A DNA stretch of 64,000 nt from Pseudomonas sp. UBA2684 (GCA_002354655.1 DELY01000051.1:1-64000), one strand, 5' to 3'. Shown: positions 44,401-53,713, counted from the first letter of the stretch. Notes: generated from the letters alone by a model not told the origin. A program made the numbers and translations.

Positions 44401-45924
44401 ATGACCGTGATCAAGCAAGACGACCTGATCCAGAGCGTCGCCGACGCCCTGCAATTCATCTCCTATTACCACCCCGTGGATTTTATCCAGGCCATGCATG
44501 AGGCCTACCTGCGCGAAGAATCGCCGGCCGCGCGCGACTCCATGGCACAGATTCTGATCAACTCGCGCATGTGCGCCACCGGCCACCGGCCGATCTGCCA
44601 GGACACCGGCATCGTTACCGTGTTCGTCCGCGTTGGCATGAACGTGCGCTGGGACGATGCCACCATGGGCGTCGACGACATGATCAACGAAGGCGTACGC
44701 CGCGCCTACAACCTGCCGGAAAACGTCCTGCGCGCCTCGATCCTGGCCGACCCAGCCGGTGCGCGGAAGAACACCAAGGACAACACTCCGGCGGTGATCC
44801 ACTACTCCATCGTCCCCGGTGACAAGGTGGAAGTGGACGTCGCAGCCAAGGGCGGCGGCTCCGAGAACAAATCGAAGATGGCCATGCTCAACCCGTCCGA
44901 CTCGATCGTCGACTGGGTACTCAAGACCGTGCCGGAGATGGGCGCTGGCTGGTGCCCGCCGGGCATGCTCGGCATCGGCATCGGCGGCACCGCCGAGAAG
45001 GCCGCAGTGATGGCCAAGGAAGTGCTGATGGAGCACATCGACATCCATGAGCTGAAAGCCCGCGGTGCGCAGAACAAGATCGAGGAAATGCGCCTCGAGC
45101 TGTTCGACAAGGTCAACCAGCTGGGCATCGGTGCCCAGGGCCTGGGTGGCCTGACCACCGTGCTCGACGTGAAGATCATGGATTACCCGACCCACGCGGC
45201 TTCCTTGCCGGTATGCATGATCCCCAACTGCGCCGCCACCCGTCACGCGCACTTCGTGCTCGACGGTTCCGGCCCTGCCGAACTGGAAGCGCCGGACCTG
45301 TCCGCCTACCCGGAAATCGTCTGGGAAGCCGGCCCGAGTGCGCGCCGCGTCGACCTCGACACCCTGACCCCAGAAGACGTGCAGAGCTGGAAGCCGGGCG
45401 AGACCGTGCTACTCAACGGCAAGATGCTCACCGGCCGCGACGCGGCGCACAAACGCATGGTCGACATGCTCAACAAGGGCGAGCAACTGCCGTTCGACCT
45501 CAAGGGCCGCTTTATCTATTACGTCGGCCCGGTCGATCCGGTGCGTGAAGAAGTGGTAGGCCCAGCTGGCCCGACCACCGCCACGCGGATGGACAAGTTC
45601 ACCCGGCAGATCCTCGAAAGCACCGGCCTGCTGGGCATGATCGGCAAGTCCGAGCGCGGCCCGATTGCCATCGAAGCGATCAAGGACAACAAGGCCGTGT
45701 ACCTGATGGCCGTCGGCGGCGCTGCCTACCTGGTCGCCCAGGCGATCAAGAAGTCGCGCGTGGTGGCCTTTGCCGAACTGGGCATGGAAGCCATCTACGA
45801 GTTCGACGTGAAGGACATGCCGGTCACCGTGGCCGTCGACACCAAGGGCGAGTCGGTGCATATCACCGGCCCAGCGATCTGGAAAAGCAAGATCGCCGAA
45901 AGCCTGGCGGTCGAGATCAAGTAA
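44401..45924 (+). CDS. Class I fumarate hydratase
   Basis: A 507-residue [4Fe-4S] fumarase, interconverting fumarate and malate. Cys candidates for the cluster are in RPICQDTG (about residue 74) and MIPNCAATRHAHF. The C-terminal beta domain has VGPAGPTTATRMDKFT. Oxygen-sensitive enzymes of this class work beside an oxygen-stable FumC in Pseudomonas. GGAG lies 8 bp before the ATG. The GGDEF gene is divergent. Confidence 0.93.
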   Translation: MTVIKQDDLIQSVADALQFISYYHPVDFIQAMHEAYLREESPAARDSMAQILINSRMCATGHRPICQDTGIVTVFVRVGMNVRWDDATMGVDDMINEGVRRAYNLPENVLRASILADPAGARKNTKDNTPAVIHYSIVPGDKVEVDVAAKGGGSENKSKMAMLNPSDSIVDWVLKTVPEMGAGWCPPGMLGIGIGGTAEKAAVMAKEVLMEHIDIHELKARGAQNKIEEMRLELFDKVNQLGIGAQGLGGLTTVLDVKIMDYPTHAASLPVCMIPNCAATRHAHFVLDGSGPAELEAPDLSAYPEIVWEAGPSARRVDLDTLTPEDVQSWKPGETVLLNGKMLTGRDAAHKRMVDMLNKGEQLPFDLKGRFIYYVGPVDPVREEVVGPAGPTTATRMDKFTRQILESTGLLGMIGKSERGPIAIEAIKDNKAVYLMAVGGAAYLVAQAIKKSRVVAFAELGMEAIYEFDVKDMPVTVAVDTKGESVHITGPAIWKSKIAESLAVEIK

Positions 45925-45941
45925 CCGCTGCTCTACACACA

Positions 45942-45968
45942 ACAAACCCGGCCGAGTGCCGGGTTTGT
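45942..45968 (+). terminator. Terminator after fumarase
   Basis: ACAAACCCGGC and GCCGGGTTTGT pair around CGAGT. The following stretch to 46192 has no gene; it includes ggattgagcgcagcgatacc, which looks like a degraded intergenic repeat. Confidence 0.85.
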
Positions 45969-46192
45969 CGTTTTCAGCCCCCAGGCTGGATTGAGCGCAG
46001 CGATACCCAGCATGTCACTCAGACCAGGCTCGGCGTGCAACCCGGCAAGCCGGGATCGCTGCGTTATTCACCGCAACTGGCGCAGCACGCGCTCTTACAA
46101 GGTGATCTGGATGCCGGATTCTCTTCGCCGCCATGAGCGCACTCAAGGCAAAGGTCGGGGATTCGCCAGCGTTGTGGCCAACAGCTAATAAC

Positions 46193-46804
46193 CTAGATCC
46201 CGATCGTATCCAGCGCCTGCCCTACTGCGCGCCAGAAACCACGCTGCGGGCGCTCGCGCTCGCCACTCGCGACAATCCGCTCGAACGGCTGCACTTCATG
46301 GGTCGCGCCGATTTCTGCCTGGGCCAGGCGGGCCGAAACCAACTGCAACGGGCCGTCGCCTTCGTTGGCGGCGCCATCGCTGCCGGGTGGTGGGTTGAGT
46401 TCGTCGTAACGCAGGTAATACACCCCACCGGCTTCGGCATCCAGGGCGAAACTGGCGATGCGGGTAAAGTCCAGCGGGCCGTCGGCCAGCAGAGTCCAGT
46501 AACTGCCGAACAGCGGCCGACGCATTTCCAACTGATAACTGGCGATATCGAACTCCAGCACCAGATAACCGTTACTCGGCAGGTTGCCGATCAACTGGTT
46601 ATTGAGGAACAGGCCGGGCGCTTCCAGCTCCTGGTCGGCCCAGTCGCTTTGCGGACGGTAGAGATAGACCAACGCATGGTTATCGTCACTCAGGCGATGT
46701 TCGCGAAATACCTCGCCCTGTGTCGCACCGAAGAAGGCGCCCGCGGTGGAGCAACCGCTCAAGACAACCGACAGCAACAGGGCGAACAGCGGAAGGCAGC
46801 GCAT
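46193..46804 (-). CDS. DUF2846-like lipoprotein
   Basis: A 203-residue lipoprotein with lipobox VVLSGC (Cys at residue 18). The mature part resembles DUF2846 proteins (ALVYLYRPQSDWADQELEAPGLFLNNQLIGNL, SNGYLVLEFD, GGVYYLRYDEL). Outer-membrane or periplasmic location is expected; function unknown. A good GGAT ribosome site precedes the ATG. Confidence 0.8.
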   Translation of the reverse strand: MRCLPLFALLLSVVLSGCSTAGAFFGATQGEVFREHRLSDDNHALVYLYRPQSDWADQELEAPGLFLNNQLIGNLPSNGYLVLEFDIASYQLEMRRPLFGSYWTLLADGPLDFTRIASFALDAEAGGVYYLRYDELNPPPGSDGAANEGDGPLQLVSARLAQAEIGATHEVQPFERIVASGERERPQRGFWRAVGQALDTIGI

Positions 46805-46893
46805 CGGGGTGATCCTTTATTCGAGGGATGCGCCGAGCATAATCCCGCCAACGGAACCCGGCACCCGACAAAAGTGCGGGCAAGCAACAGACC

Positions 46894-48051
46894 CTAGCGA
46901 CGGCGGTCGAGCAGGTTGACCACCACGCGATCCAGCCAGCCCCACACGCGTTGCTGCACGCGCCGCCACCAGGGCCGGGCGCGCCAGCTTTCGAGGCTGA
47001 CTTCGTGGCTCTCGGCAAAGTCCGTCTGGAAGCTGGCCAACACCGCCGCGGTCAGCGTTGGGTCGAGCGCCTCCAGATTGGCATCCAGGTTGAAGCGCAG
47101 GTTCCAGTGATCGAAGTTGCAAGAGCCGACACTGACCCAGTCGTCGACCAGCACCATTTTCAAATGCAGGAAACGCGGCTGGTACTCGAAAATCTGCACA
47201 CCGGCCTTGAGCAGACGAGGGTAATAGCGCTGACCGGCGAAGCGCACCGGCGGATTGTCGGTGTGCCGGCCGCTGAGCAGCAGGCGCACATCGACACCAC
47301 GTGCCGCAGCTTTGCGCAGCGCGCGGCGGACTTTCCAGGTCGGCAGGAAATACGGCGTGGCCAGCCAAATACGCTGCTTGGCGCCGCGCAGGGCACGCAC
47401 CAGCGATTGCAGAATATCGCGGTGCTGCTGGGCGTCGGCGTACGCCACCCGGCCCAGCCCCTGGCCCATCGGCGGCGCGCCAGGCAGGCGCTTGAGGCCT
47501 GGCGCAGGGCGCGGCCGCCAGGCAAAACGCGCATGGCAGATCTGCCACTGGCGATCGAACAACTGCTGCCAATCCGCAACCAGCGGCCCGGCGATTTCCA
47601 CCATCACTTCGCGCCACGCACTTGGCGCGGCACCCGGCGTCCAGAATTCGTCGGTGGCACCGGTACCGCCGACAAATGCCAGTTGACCATCGACCAGCAG
47701 CAGCTTGCGGTGATCGCGGTAAAAATTACGCGCACCACGGCGCCAGCGCAGCGGGTTGTACCAGCGCAGGTGGACCCCGGCGTCCTGCAGGCGCAACCGA
47801 TCGACCGGCAACAACGCCTGGCAACCGAAATCGTCGAACAGGCAGCGCACCTCGACGCCGCGCTGCGCGGCCGCACACAACGCACGCAGCAGCACCTCAA
47901 CGCAGGCGCCACTTTCCACCAGGTACAACTCCAGCTCGACCTGCCGCTGCGCCGCGTCGATGGCCGCGAGCATGCGCGGGAAAAACACCGGCCCATCGTT
48001 GAGCAAGGCAAATTGATTGCCGTTGCGCCAAGGGAAAATCGTGCCGGGCAT
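46894..48051 (-). CDS. Phospholipase D-family cardiolipin synthase-like protein
   Basis: A 385-residue protein with two HKD motifs: NFYRDHRKLLLVDG near residue 112 and RFLHLKMVLVDD near residue 297. These are the catalytic sites of phosphatidyltransferases such as ClsB. It probably makes cardiolipin or a related lipid. It lacks the N-terminal membrane segments of ClsA. Its ATG overlaps the stop of the upstream small gene (TGATG), so it is translationally coupled. Confidence 0.87.
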   Translation of the reverse strand: MPGTIFPWRNGNQFALLNDGPVFFPRMLAAIDAAQRQVELELYLVESGACVEVLLRALCAAAQRGVEVRCLFDDFGCQALLPVDRLRLQDAGVHLRWYNPLRWRRGARNFYRDHRKLLLVDGQLAFVGGTGATDEFWTPGAAPSAWREVMVEIAGPLVADWQQLFDRQWQICHARFAWRPRPAPGLKRLPGAPPMGQGLGRVAYADAQQHRDILQSLVRALRGAKQRIWLATPYFLPTWKVRRALRKAAARGVDVRLLLSGRHTDNPPVRFAGQRYYPRLLKAGVQIFEYQPRFLHLKMVLVDDWVSVGSCNFDHWNLRFNLDANLEALDPTLTAAVLASFQTDFAESHEVSLESWRARPWWRRVQQRVWGWLDRVVVNLLDRRR

Positions 48052-48284
48052 CAGCGCGCGGCGAACATAAGTACGGCGCCGACCGGCATCGACAAGCCGT
48101 CACCGACCGGCGCCAGAGCAACGCGCAGGCGCACCTTGCCCGGGTGGAAACACTGCACGTGCGCGTCGTTGGCGGTATGGGTGGCGATCAACGCCCGGCG
48201 TGAAGATTGGTTGTCGAGGGACCCGCTGGCCTGGGCTGGCAACGCCACGCCGGTGGCAAGAAACAGGGCATGGAGCCTGCGCAT
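48051..48284 (-). CDS. Small exported protein coupled to the cardiolipin synthase-like gene
   Basis: A 77-residue protein with a signal peptide (RRLHALFLATGVALPAQASG). The mature part has one Cys in VQCFHPGKVRLRVALAPV. The GAGGA ribosome site supports the start. Its stop overlaps the start of the next gene. No family recognised. Confidence 0.65.
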   Translation of the reverse strand: MRRLHALFLATGVALPAQASGSLDNQSSRRALIATHTANDAHVQCFHPGKVRLRVALAPVGDGLSMPVGAVLMFAAR

Positions 48285-48366
48285 AAATCCTCGGGGGGCA
48301 ACCCATTCAGGCGCCACGATAGCGACCCGCAGCGGTCTTGCAAAGCCTGCGCGGCGCGGCTGGGGC

Positions 48367-48705
48367 TCAGGCGTCAGGCAGCGCTATCGCCTGCGCCAGC
48401 AACTGGCAACCCTGGCGCACGCCCAGCCATTGCGCCGTCTGCGTGCGGCCCAGGCCGCGCGCGGTCACGCGCTTGTTGGCCGGGTCGTCGAAAAAGCCGC
48501 TGAGCGGCACCAAATGCTCGATATACGCCGCGCAGTAGGCGGCCGGATGCTTCACGACATAGCGGCAGGAACAGTACTCCTTGGCCGAATAGGCGCCGAT
48601 GATTCCTGGAAAGGCTTGCAGGTGGCTGCGGTTCTGCCAGGCCAGGGCGGCGAGCAACAAACCAATCAGCAGCAACAGGGTGCTGAACGGGCGACGGCGA
48701 ATCAT
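48367..48705 (-). CDS. Membrane-anchored Cys-containing protein coupled to a serine hydrolase
   Basis: A 112-residue protein with one N-terminal membrane anchor (TLLLLIGLLLAALAW). The exported part has a dense Cys patch (EYCSCRYVV…AAYCAAY) and a final Cys in QGCQLL, suggesting disulfides. Its ATG overlaps the stop of the serine hydrolase (ATGA), which indicates a functional partnership. Family not recognised. Confidence 0.7.
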   Translation of the reverse strand: MIRRRPFSTLLLLIGLLLAALAWQNRSHLQAFPGIIGAYSAKEYCSCRYVVKHPAAYCAAYIEHLVPLSGFFDDPANKRVTARGLGRTQTAQWLGVRQGCQLLAQAIALPDA

Positions 48706-49823
48706 GGTTGCACCTCGTCGGCAAAGGCGGCGGTGACGTGCTTGAGTAATTCGTTGTGCGAGGTACTGCCGTCGCGGTCATCGGCGTAGCGCACGATCAC
48801 CAGCTTCTGCGTCGGCAGCACGTACAGGCCCTGGCCCCAGTGGCCTAATGCGGCGAAAGCATCGCCCGGCACATCCGGCCAGGGCTTGGCCGCCCCAGGC
48901 ATATCGGCGTTGAGCCACCACTGGCCGCCCGGCACGGCCTCCCCCGGCAGCGCTGTCTGCGGCGGGTAATTGGCGAACGCTGTGCGATTGAAATCGACCC
49001 AGGCCTTGGGCAGCAACTGGCGCTCGCGCCAGCGCCCGTCGCGCTGCATCAGCAGGCCGACCCGCGCCAGATCGCGAGCCGTCAGGTAAGCATAGGAAGA
49101 GCCGACGAAGGTGCCGGCGGCATCGCGCTCCCACACCGCCGAGGTGATGCCCAGCGGCTCAAACAGCGCGGTCCACGGGTAGTCGGCATAGGCCTCGGCG
49201 CCGAGCATGCCCTTGAGCGCCGCCGCCAGCACGTTGCTGTCGCCACTGGAATAACGAAAGCGCGTACCCGGCAAGGCATCGGCGTCATGCGCGGCGGCGA
49301 AGGCGGCCATGTCGGCGCGGCCCCGGGTGTAGAGCATGGCCACCACCGAGGACTGCAGCGGCGCGTATTCGTAATCCTCTTGCCAGGCGAGTCCCGAGGC
49401 CCAGTTGAGTAGGTGGCCGATCTTGATCCCCGGGTGCTTGGCGAACGGCGGGTAATACTGCGCCACCGGCGCGTCGAGCGTGAAGCGCCCTTCGCCATAG
49501 GCCACGCCGAGCAGCGTGGCGAGCAGGCTCTTGCTCACCGACCAGACCAGATGCGGCGTGTCGGCCTGGGTCGGTCCGGCGTAGCGCTCGTACACCAGCA
49601 CGCCATCGCGGATCACCAGCAGCGCATCCGTGCGCACCCCGCGGCGCGTGGCATCGTCGCGCGCCGGGAAGGCGTAGGCGTCCAGCGCCTTGATCGCCGG
49701 GCTACTCGCTACTGTGCTGCGCGGCCATTCGGCATCGGGCCAGGCTTCTGCGCCCAGGAGCAGATGCGGAAAAAGCGCCAGGGCGAGCATCAGTGCCAGC
49801 CGGCGCGGCAGGGAAACGGGCAT
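48702..49823 (-). CDS. Beta-lactamase-family serine hydrolase
   Basis: A 373-residue exported protein of the class C beta-lactamase/6-aminohexanoate-oligomer hydrolase fold. It has a signal peptide (LALMLALALFPHLLLGAEA), the SxxK motif HLVWSVSKSLLATLLG near residue 93, and Y-x-S/N at FRYSSGDSN. A C-terminal GHWGQGLYVLP replaces the usual KTG. More likely a carboxylesterase, amidase or peptidase than a drug-resistance enzyme. Confidence 0.82.
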   Translation of the reverse strand: MPVSLPRRLALMLALALFPHLLLGAEAWPDAEWPRSTVASSPAIKALDAYAFPARDDATRRGVRTDALLVIRDGVLVYERYAGPTQADTPHLVWSVSKSLLATLLGVAYGEGRFTLDAPVAQYYPPFAKHPGIKIGHLLNWASGLAWQEDYEYAPLQSSVVAMLYTRGRADMAAFAAAHDADALPGTRFRYSSGDSNVLAAALKGMLGAEAYADYPWTALFEPLGITSAVWERDAAGTFVGSSYAYLTARDLARVGLLMQRDGRWRERQLLPKAWVDFNRTAFANYPPQTALPGEAVPGGQWWLNADMPGAAKPWPDVPGDAFAALGHWGQGLYVLPTQKLVIVRYADDRDGSTSHNELLKHVTAAFADEVQP

Positions 49824-49935
49824 GGGAACGCCTCTCGCGATGACAGAAGCGGCACCCTAGCACGGCTGAAATGACAGTAAAAAGTGCTGAACATGCCGGT
49901 TCAACGGGCGATTCGGCGCGTAACGTCAGGGCCGT

Positions 49936-50721
49936 TCACTTAGGCAGGCGGTAATCCTCCGGCCCCATCAGGTCGAGCCCGCATTCGAGGTTTTCGATCC
50001 AGTAGAGGAATGCGCTGATCATCGCCTGGCCGACGAAGGGCCGACCGTGCTGCGGCACGATCATCGCCACATCCATCTCGCGCACCATCGCCGCCCACAA
50101 CCGGCAGACCTTGTTGCTGGCCATATAACGGCGGTGGAAACCTTCCATGTGCGGCACATGGTTGATGAAGTCGCGTACCGGGCTGGCGTCGTCGACCAGG
50201 GAGGCGCCCATGTCGCCGGAGAAGAGGATCTTGCTCAGCGGGTCGTACAGCTGGAAGTTGCCCACCGAATGCAGAAAGTGCGCGGGCACCGCCTTCAGCG
50301 TGCACTGGCCGAGGGCGAAGGACTGGCCACGGTCCGGCAAGGCGATGATGCGATCGTAGGTGGAAATACCGTGGTTGATCGCCAGGTAGTTGGCCGTCAG
50401 GTGCGGCAAAAAGCGCGCCCACAGCTTGGAGCAGATCACCCGTGCGCGGGTGTGCAGCAGCCACTTGTCCAGCGAAGCGATGATGTCCGGGTCCTGGTGC
50501 GAGGCGAAGATATAGGTCAGCTCCTGCACCGGAATGAACCGCGACAAGCCCAACGACAGCGGCGTGTAGGTCAGGTCGCCGCCCGGATCGAGCAGCAGGT
50601 ACTGGCCGTGGTCGGTGATCAGGAACTGATTGGACTGCACGCCCTCGCCGCTGACCAGGTCATCGAACATCAGGCATTGGTGACTGCCGTTATCGAACAG
50701 CACGATAGGCTCGCGTCGCAT
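49936..50721 (-). CDS. Oxygen-binding diiron protein, MBL-fold (ODP family)
   Basis: A 261-residue metallo-beta-lactamase-fold protein of the ODP type, related to the diiron domain of flavodiiron oxygen/NO reductases but without the flavodoxin domain. Metal-ligand candidates are FASHQDPDIIASLDKWLLH (H-x-D-x-D), VPAHFLHSVGN, LFSGDMGASLVDD and VPQHGRPFVG. Expected to bind or sense O2 or NO in the cytoplasm. GGGGGAGAG precedes the ATG. An Anr-type site sits upstream (see that entry). Confidence 0.83.
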   Translation of the reverse strand: MRREPIVLFDNGSHQCLMFDDLVSGEGVQSNQFLITDHGQYLLLDPGGDLTYTPLSLGLSRFIPVQELTYIFASHQDPDIIASLDKWLLHTRARVICSKLWARFLPHLTANYLAINHGISTYDRIIALPDRGQSFALGQCTLKAVPAHFLHSVGNFQLYDPLSKILFSGDMGASLVDDASPVRDFINHVPHMEGFHRRYMASNKVCRLWAAMVREMDVAMIVPQHGRPFVGQAMISAFLYWIENLECGLDLMGPEDYRLPK

Positions 50722-50746
50722 GAAATGCTCTCCCCCAAACGGCGCG

Positions 50747-50788
50747 ACCTTAGCGGGGTTGCACGAGCGGCTTACTGATCTGGATCAA
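50747..50788 (-). promoter_or_regulatory. Anr (FNR-type) box and -10 of the diiron protein gene
   Basis: On the minus strand, TTGATCCAGATCAG (50775-50788) matches the Anr/FNR consensus TTGAT-N4-ATCAA at nine of ten fixed bases. TAAGGT (50747-50752) fits a -10 box. The box centre falls at -41.5 when the -10 hexamer is set at -12 to -7, the standard class II activation position. The transcript would start about 19 bases before the ATG. Confidence 0.7.
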
Positions 50789-50796
50789 CGACACAC

Positions 50797-50938
50797 CCTA
50801 GGGTGGGCACGCCATGGGCTTGTCAGCCGCCGAGCCACCCGCGCTGGTGGTGGACAAGGCTTCGCCATGTCCACCCTACACGCCAGCAGCAACACCGCAC
50901 CCCGTAGGGCGGACATGCCGCAGGCTTGTCCGCCGATC
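50797..50938. repeat. Dispersed intergenic hairpin repeat, copy B
   Basis: Inverted copy of the element at 30520-30690. The core at 50852-50935 matches copy A with few differences, including the run CCCTACGGGGTGCGGTGTTG on the minus strand. It fills most of the gap between the diiron protein gene and the acyl-CoA dehydrogenase-like gene. Confidence 0.85.
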
Positions 50939-50949
50939 AGTCTTGAGGC

Positions 50950-51840
50950 TTACAGGGTTACGCCCAGCGCGGCCTTGGCCTTTTCCAGGCGTTTGCTACG
51001 CGCCGTGCTGGCAATCGACAACAGGCCTTTGTCGCGCTGCCACAATCTCGCCCACTCGGCCGGGCCGGCGGCAAGCGCGGCGTCCAGCTCGGGGCCAAGC
51101 AGCGTGAACTGGGCAAACAGCCCCGCCAGCAGCAGGTGCGTGCTGGGCAGCGCCGGACACTGGCGCGCCACTTCGGCGCAACCGCTGAGCAGGCCGAGCA
51201 GGCGCAACTGCAACGCCTGCGGCCAGGCCGAATCCTGGCCGACGCCATATAACCAGGCGCTGAGCGCGGTCAGCACGTGCAGGTCCTCGATGCTGCGAAA
51301 GGGTTTCACGTATGCATCCCAGCCATCGCCGGCCAGCCGTTCGCACTGGGCCTGCTCGAGATGCAGCCGGCCATGGCTGACATCCGGCATCAAGGGCAAT
51401 GCCGGCAGCACCTCGATGCGGACACCCGGCGCGCCATTGCGCACCACACCAAGCGCCAGTTGCGGCGGCAACCCTGGTGGCTCTTCGCGCGCGGCGACCA
51501 GCAACCAATCCGCCGAATCCGCAGCCGTAACGAAATCCTTGCGCCCGCTCAGCGCCAAGCCAGTTAGCCGCGTAAGCATATCCGCCGGGCGCACACTCTT
51601 GTTCTCGGTGACGCACAACGCGCCCAGCGACCATGGCGCCGAGGGCCACAGCACGCGCAAAGCGCCCTGGTAACCGGCAAGAAACGCCAGCCCCGGGGTT
51701 GCCGCCAAGCGCCCACCGAGCACGGCCAGCTCGAACGGCGACGGGCGCCCGAGCTGTTGCAGCAGCAAGGCATACCACTCCTCCAGATTGGCAGCGGCGG
51801 GCAGGCGGTCATGGGGTTGCAACAGGCGTTGCCAGGGCAT
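50950..51840 (-). CDS. Degenerate acyl-CoA dehydrogenase-like protein
   Basis: A 296-residue protein, shorter than the usual 380 or so of acyl-CoA dehydrogenases. A middle region with GALCVTENKS, LTGLALSGRKDFVTAADSADWLLVAA and a helical C-terminal part recall the family. The usual catalytic Glu-bearing block and the FAD YxxT block are not recognisable. It may be a non-catalytic relative. The start has AGGAG upstream. It is divergent from the ornithine-lipid gene olsB. Confidence 0.65.
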   Translation of the reverse strand: MPWQRLLQPHDRLPAAANLEEWYALLLQQLGRPSPFELAVLGGRLAATPGLAFLAGYQGALRVLWPSAPWSLGALCVTENKSVRPADMLTRLTGLALSGRKDFVTAADSADWLLVAAREEPPGLPPQLALGVVRNGAPGVRIEVLPALPLMPDVSHGRLHLEQAQCERLAGDGWDAYVKPFRSIEDLHVLTALSAWLYGVGQDSAWPQALQLRLLGLLSGCAEVARQCPALPSTHLLLAGLFAQFTLLGPELDAALAAGPAEWARLWQRDKGLLSIASTARSKRLEKAKAALGVTL

Positions 51841-51985
51841 ACGCAGCTCCTCGCTTTGGTCATGGGTCACTGTCACACAAGCATCACCAAAACTTCACAG
51901 TGGTGACACCGGCTCTACCTAGCCTGAGCTTGCCCAACAAGATCGACCGGCCGCAAGGCAAAAAGCCGGCTAATGGAGGCTAGGC

Positions 51986-52744
51986 ATGACCCAGATCGCT
52001 CTCACCCGCGACCGCACCACCCCAGCACGTCGCTTGCAGGCCGAACGTTTAATCGGTCCTGCGGCCCTGCGTGAGGCCCAAGCCCTGCGCTTTCGCGTAT
52101 TCAGCGCGGAGTTCGATGCCAAGCTCAACGGCGCCGAGTTGGGCCTGGACATGGACGATTACGATGCTCACTGCGCGCACATCGGCGTGCGTGACCTCAA
52201 CAGCGGTGAGCTGGTCGCCACCACCCGCCTGCTCGACCATCGCGCCGCCGCAGGGCTGGGGCGCTTCTACAGCGAAGAAGAGTTCAGCCTGGATGGCCTC
52301 AGCCATCTCGAAGGGCCGCTGCTGGAAATCGGCCGCACCTGCGTCGACGTCGCCTACCGCAACGGCGCGACTATCGCCGTGCTCTGGGGCGAGTTGGCCG
52401 AAGTACTCAACGAGGGCGGCTACCGCTACCTGATGGGCTGCGCCAGCATCCCCATGCAGGACGGCGGCATTCAGGCCCAGGCGATCATGCAGCGCCTGCG
52501 CGAGCGTTACCTGTGCACCGAGCACTTGCGCGCCGAGCCGAAGAACCCATTGCCGAGCCTGGACGTGCCAAGCAACGTGATCGCCGAGATGCCACCGCTG
52601 CTCAAGGCCTACATGCGCCTGGGCGCGAAGATCTGCGGCGAGCCGTGCTGGGACCCGGATTTCCAGGTCGCCGACGTGTTTATCCTGCTCAAGCGTGACG
52701 AGTTGTGCCCGCGCTATGCCCGGCATTTCAAGGCCGCTGTTTAA
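51986..52744 (+). CDS. olsB: L-ornithine N-alpha-acyltransferase OlsB
   Basis: A 252-residue GNAT-fold enzyme that transfers a 3-hydroxyacyl group from ACP to ornithine, first step of ornithine-lipid synthesis. Family marks are [14 protein letters not shown] near residue 32, [18 protein letters not shown] near residue 110, and [12 protein letters not shown]. Ornithine lipids replace phospholipids under phosphate limitation. The olsA gene follows 164 bp later on the same strand. Confidence 0.9.
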   Translation: MTQIALTRDRTTPARRLQAERLIGPAALREAQALRFRVFSAEFDAKLNGAELGLDMDDYDAHCAHIGVRDLNSGELVATTRLLDHRAAAGLGRFYSEEEFSLDGLSHLEGPLLEIGRTCVDVAYRNGATIAVLWGELAEVLNEGGYRYLMGCASIPMQDGGIQAQAIMQRLRERYLCTEHLRAEPKNPLPSLDVPSNVIAEMPPLLKAYMRLGAKICGEPCWDPDFQVADVFILLKRDELCPRYARHFKAAV

Positions 52745-52908
52745 TGACGATGGCCGTAGGTTGGCGCTGAGGAACGACGCTCAACGGGCTTTCCTGTTGG
52801 GCTTCGGCGCTACGCACCTCAACCCAACCCACACACTGATCTGGGTTGCACAAGCCGCCGGCACGCTGTAGACAGTGCCGGCTTTTGTGTTTTGCTGTGG
52901 AGTGGCCG

Positions 52909-53703
52909 ATGAAGAAAGTGCGTTTATACCTGCGCCTGGCGCGCCTGCTGGCGGTGATCAGCCTCGGCACCCTGCTGGCGGCGGGCATCACCCTGCTGGA
53001 ACGCCTGGTGCGGCATGACCTGATGCCGACCCGCCAGCGCCTGACCCGCTGGTTTCTCGCGCGCCTGGCCGCCGCCTTGCCATTTCGCCTGCAGGTACAG
53101 GGCGAGCTGCCGCGCCAGCCGATGCTGTGGGTCAGCAATCACGTGTCCTGGACCGATATTCCGCTGCTCGGCATGCTCACCCCGCTGTCCTTTCTGTCCA
53201 AGGCCGAGGTGCGTACCTGGCCGGTGGCGGGTTGGCTGGCGCACAAGGCCGGCACCCTGTTTATCCGCCGCGGCTCGGGCGACAGCAACTTGCTCAACCA
53301 GCAACTCGGCCGGCATTTGCAGCGCGGGCGCAACCTGCTGATCTTCCCCGAAGGCACCACCACCGACGGTCTCGGCCTGCGCACCTTTCACGGCCGCCTG
53401 CTGAGCAGCGCGATCGATAGCAGGGTATCTGTGCAACCGGTGGCCATCCGCTACCTGCGCAAGGGTCAGCCGTGCAGCGTGGCGCCGTTTATCGGCGATG
53501 ACGACATGCTCTCGCACCTGCTGCGACTGCTCGGCAGCGAGCTGAGTGAAGTGCAGATCCAGCTGCTGACGCCGATTGCCAGCAGCGAACTGAATCGCAA
53601 TGCCCTGGCCCGCGCGGCACAGCAGGCGATCAGCCTGGCGTTGTTTGGTGCAGCAGACGCAACTGAAACACAGAGGACCGAAACAGAAAGCCAGGCCGCC
53701 TAG
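52909..53703 (+). CDS. olsA: Lyso-ornithine lipid O-acyltransferase OlsA
   Basis: A 264-residue PlsC-family acyltransferase that adds the second acyl chain in ornithine-lipid synthesis. The HX4D motif is SNHVSWTDIPLL (about residue 78), the second block is FIRRGSGDSN, and the third is IFPEGTTTDG. One N-terminal membrane helix (LLAVISLGTLLAAGITLL). The start has GGAG six bases upstream. Pairing with olsB supports OlsA over a general PlsC. Confidence 0.9.
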   Translation: MKKVRLYLRLARLLAVISLGTLLAAGITLLERLVRHDLMPTRQRLTRWFLARLAAALPFRLQVQGELPRQPMLWVSNHVSWTDIPLLGMLTPLSFLSKAEVRTWPVAGWLAHKAGTLFIRRGSGDSNLLNQQLGRHLQRGRNLLIFPEGTTTDGLGLRTFHGRLLSSAIDSRVSVQPVAIRYLRKGQPCSVAPFIGDDDMLSHLLRLLGSELSEVQIQLLTPIASSELNRNALARAAQQAISLALFGAADATETQRTETESQAA

Positions 53704-53713
53704 AGCTGTCGAA

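Noticed and set aside
46951..48789. Long plus-strand frame over the cardiolipin synthase-like gene
   Set aside because: The minus-strand frame has both HKD motifs; the plus frame spans several real genes and shows no domain.
48702..49823. Beta-lactamase resistance gene
   Set aside because: The fold is shared, but the KTG motif is missing and the SxxK/YSS pattern fits esterases or amidases. No resistance claim is justified.
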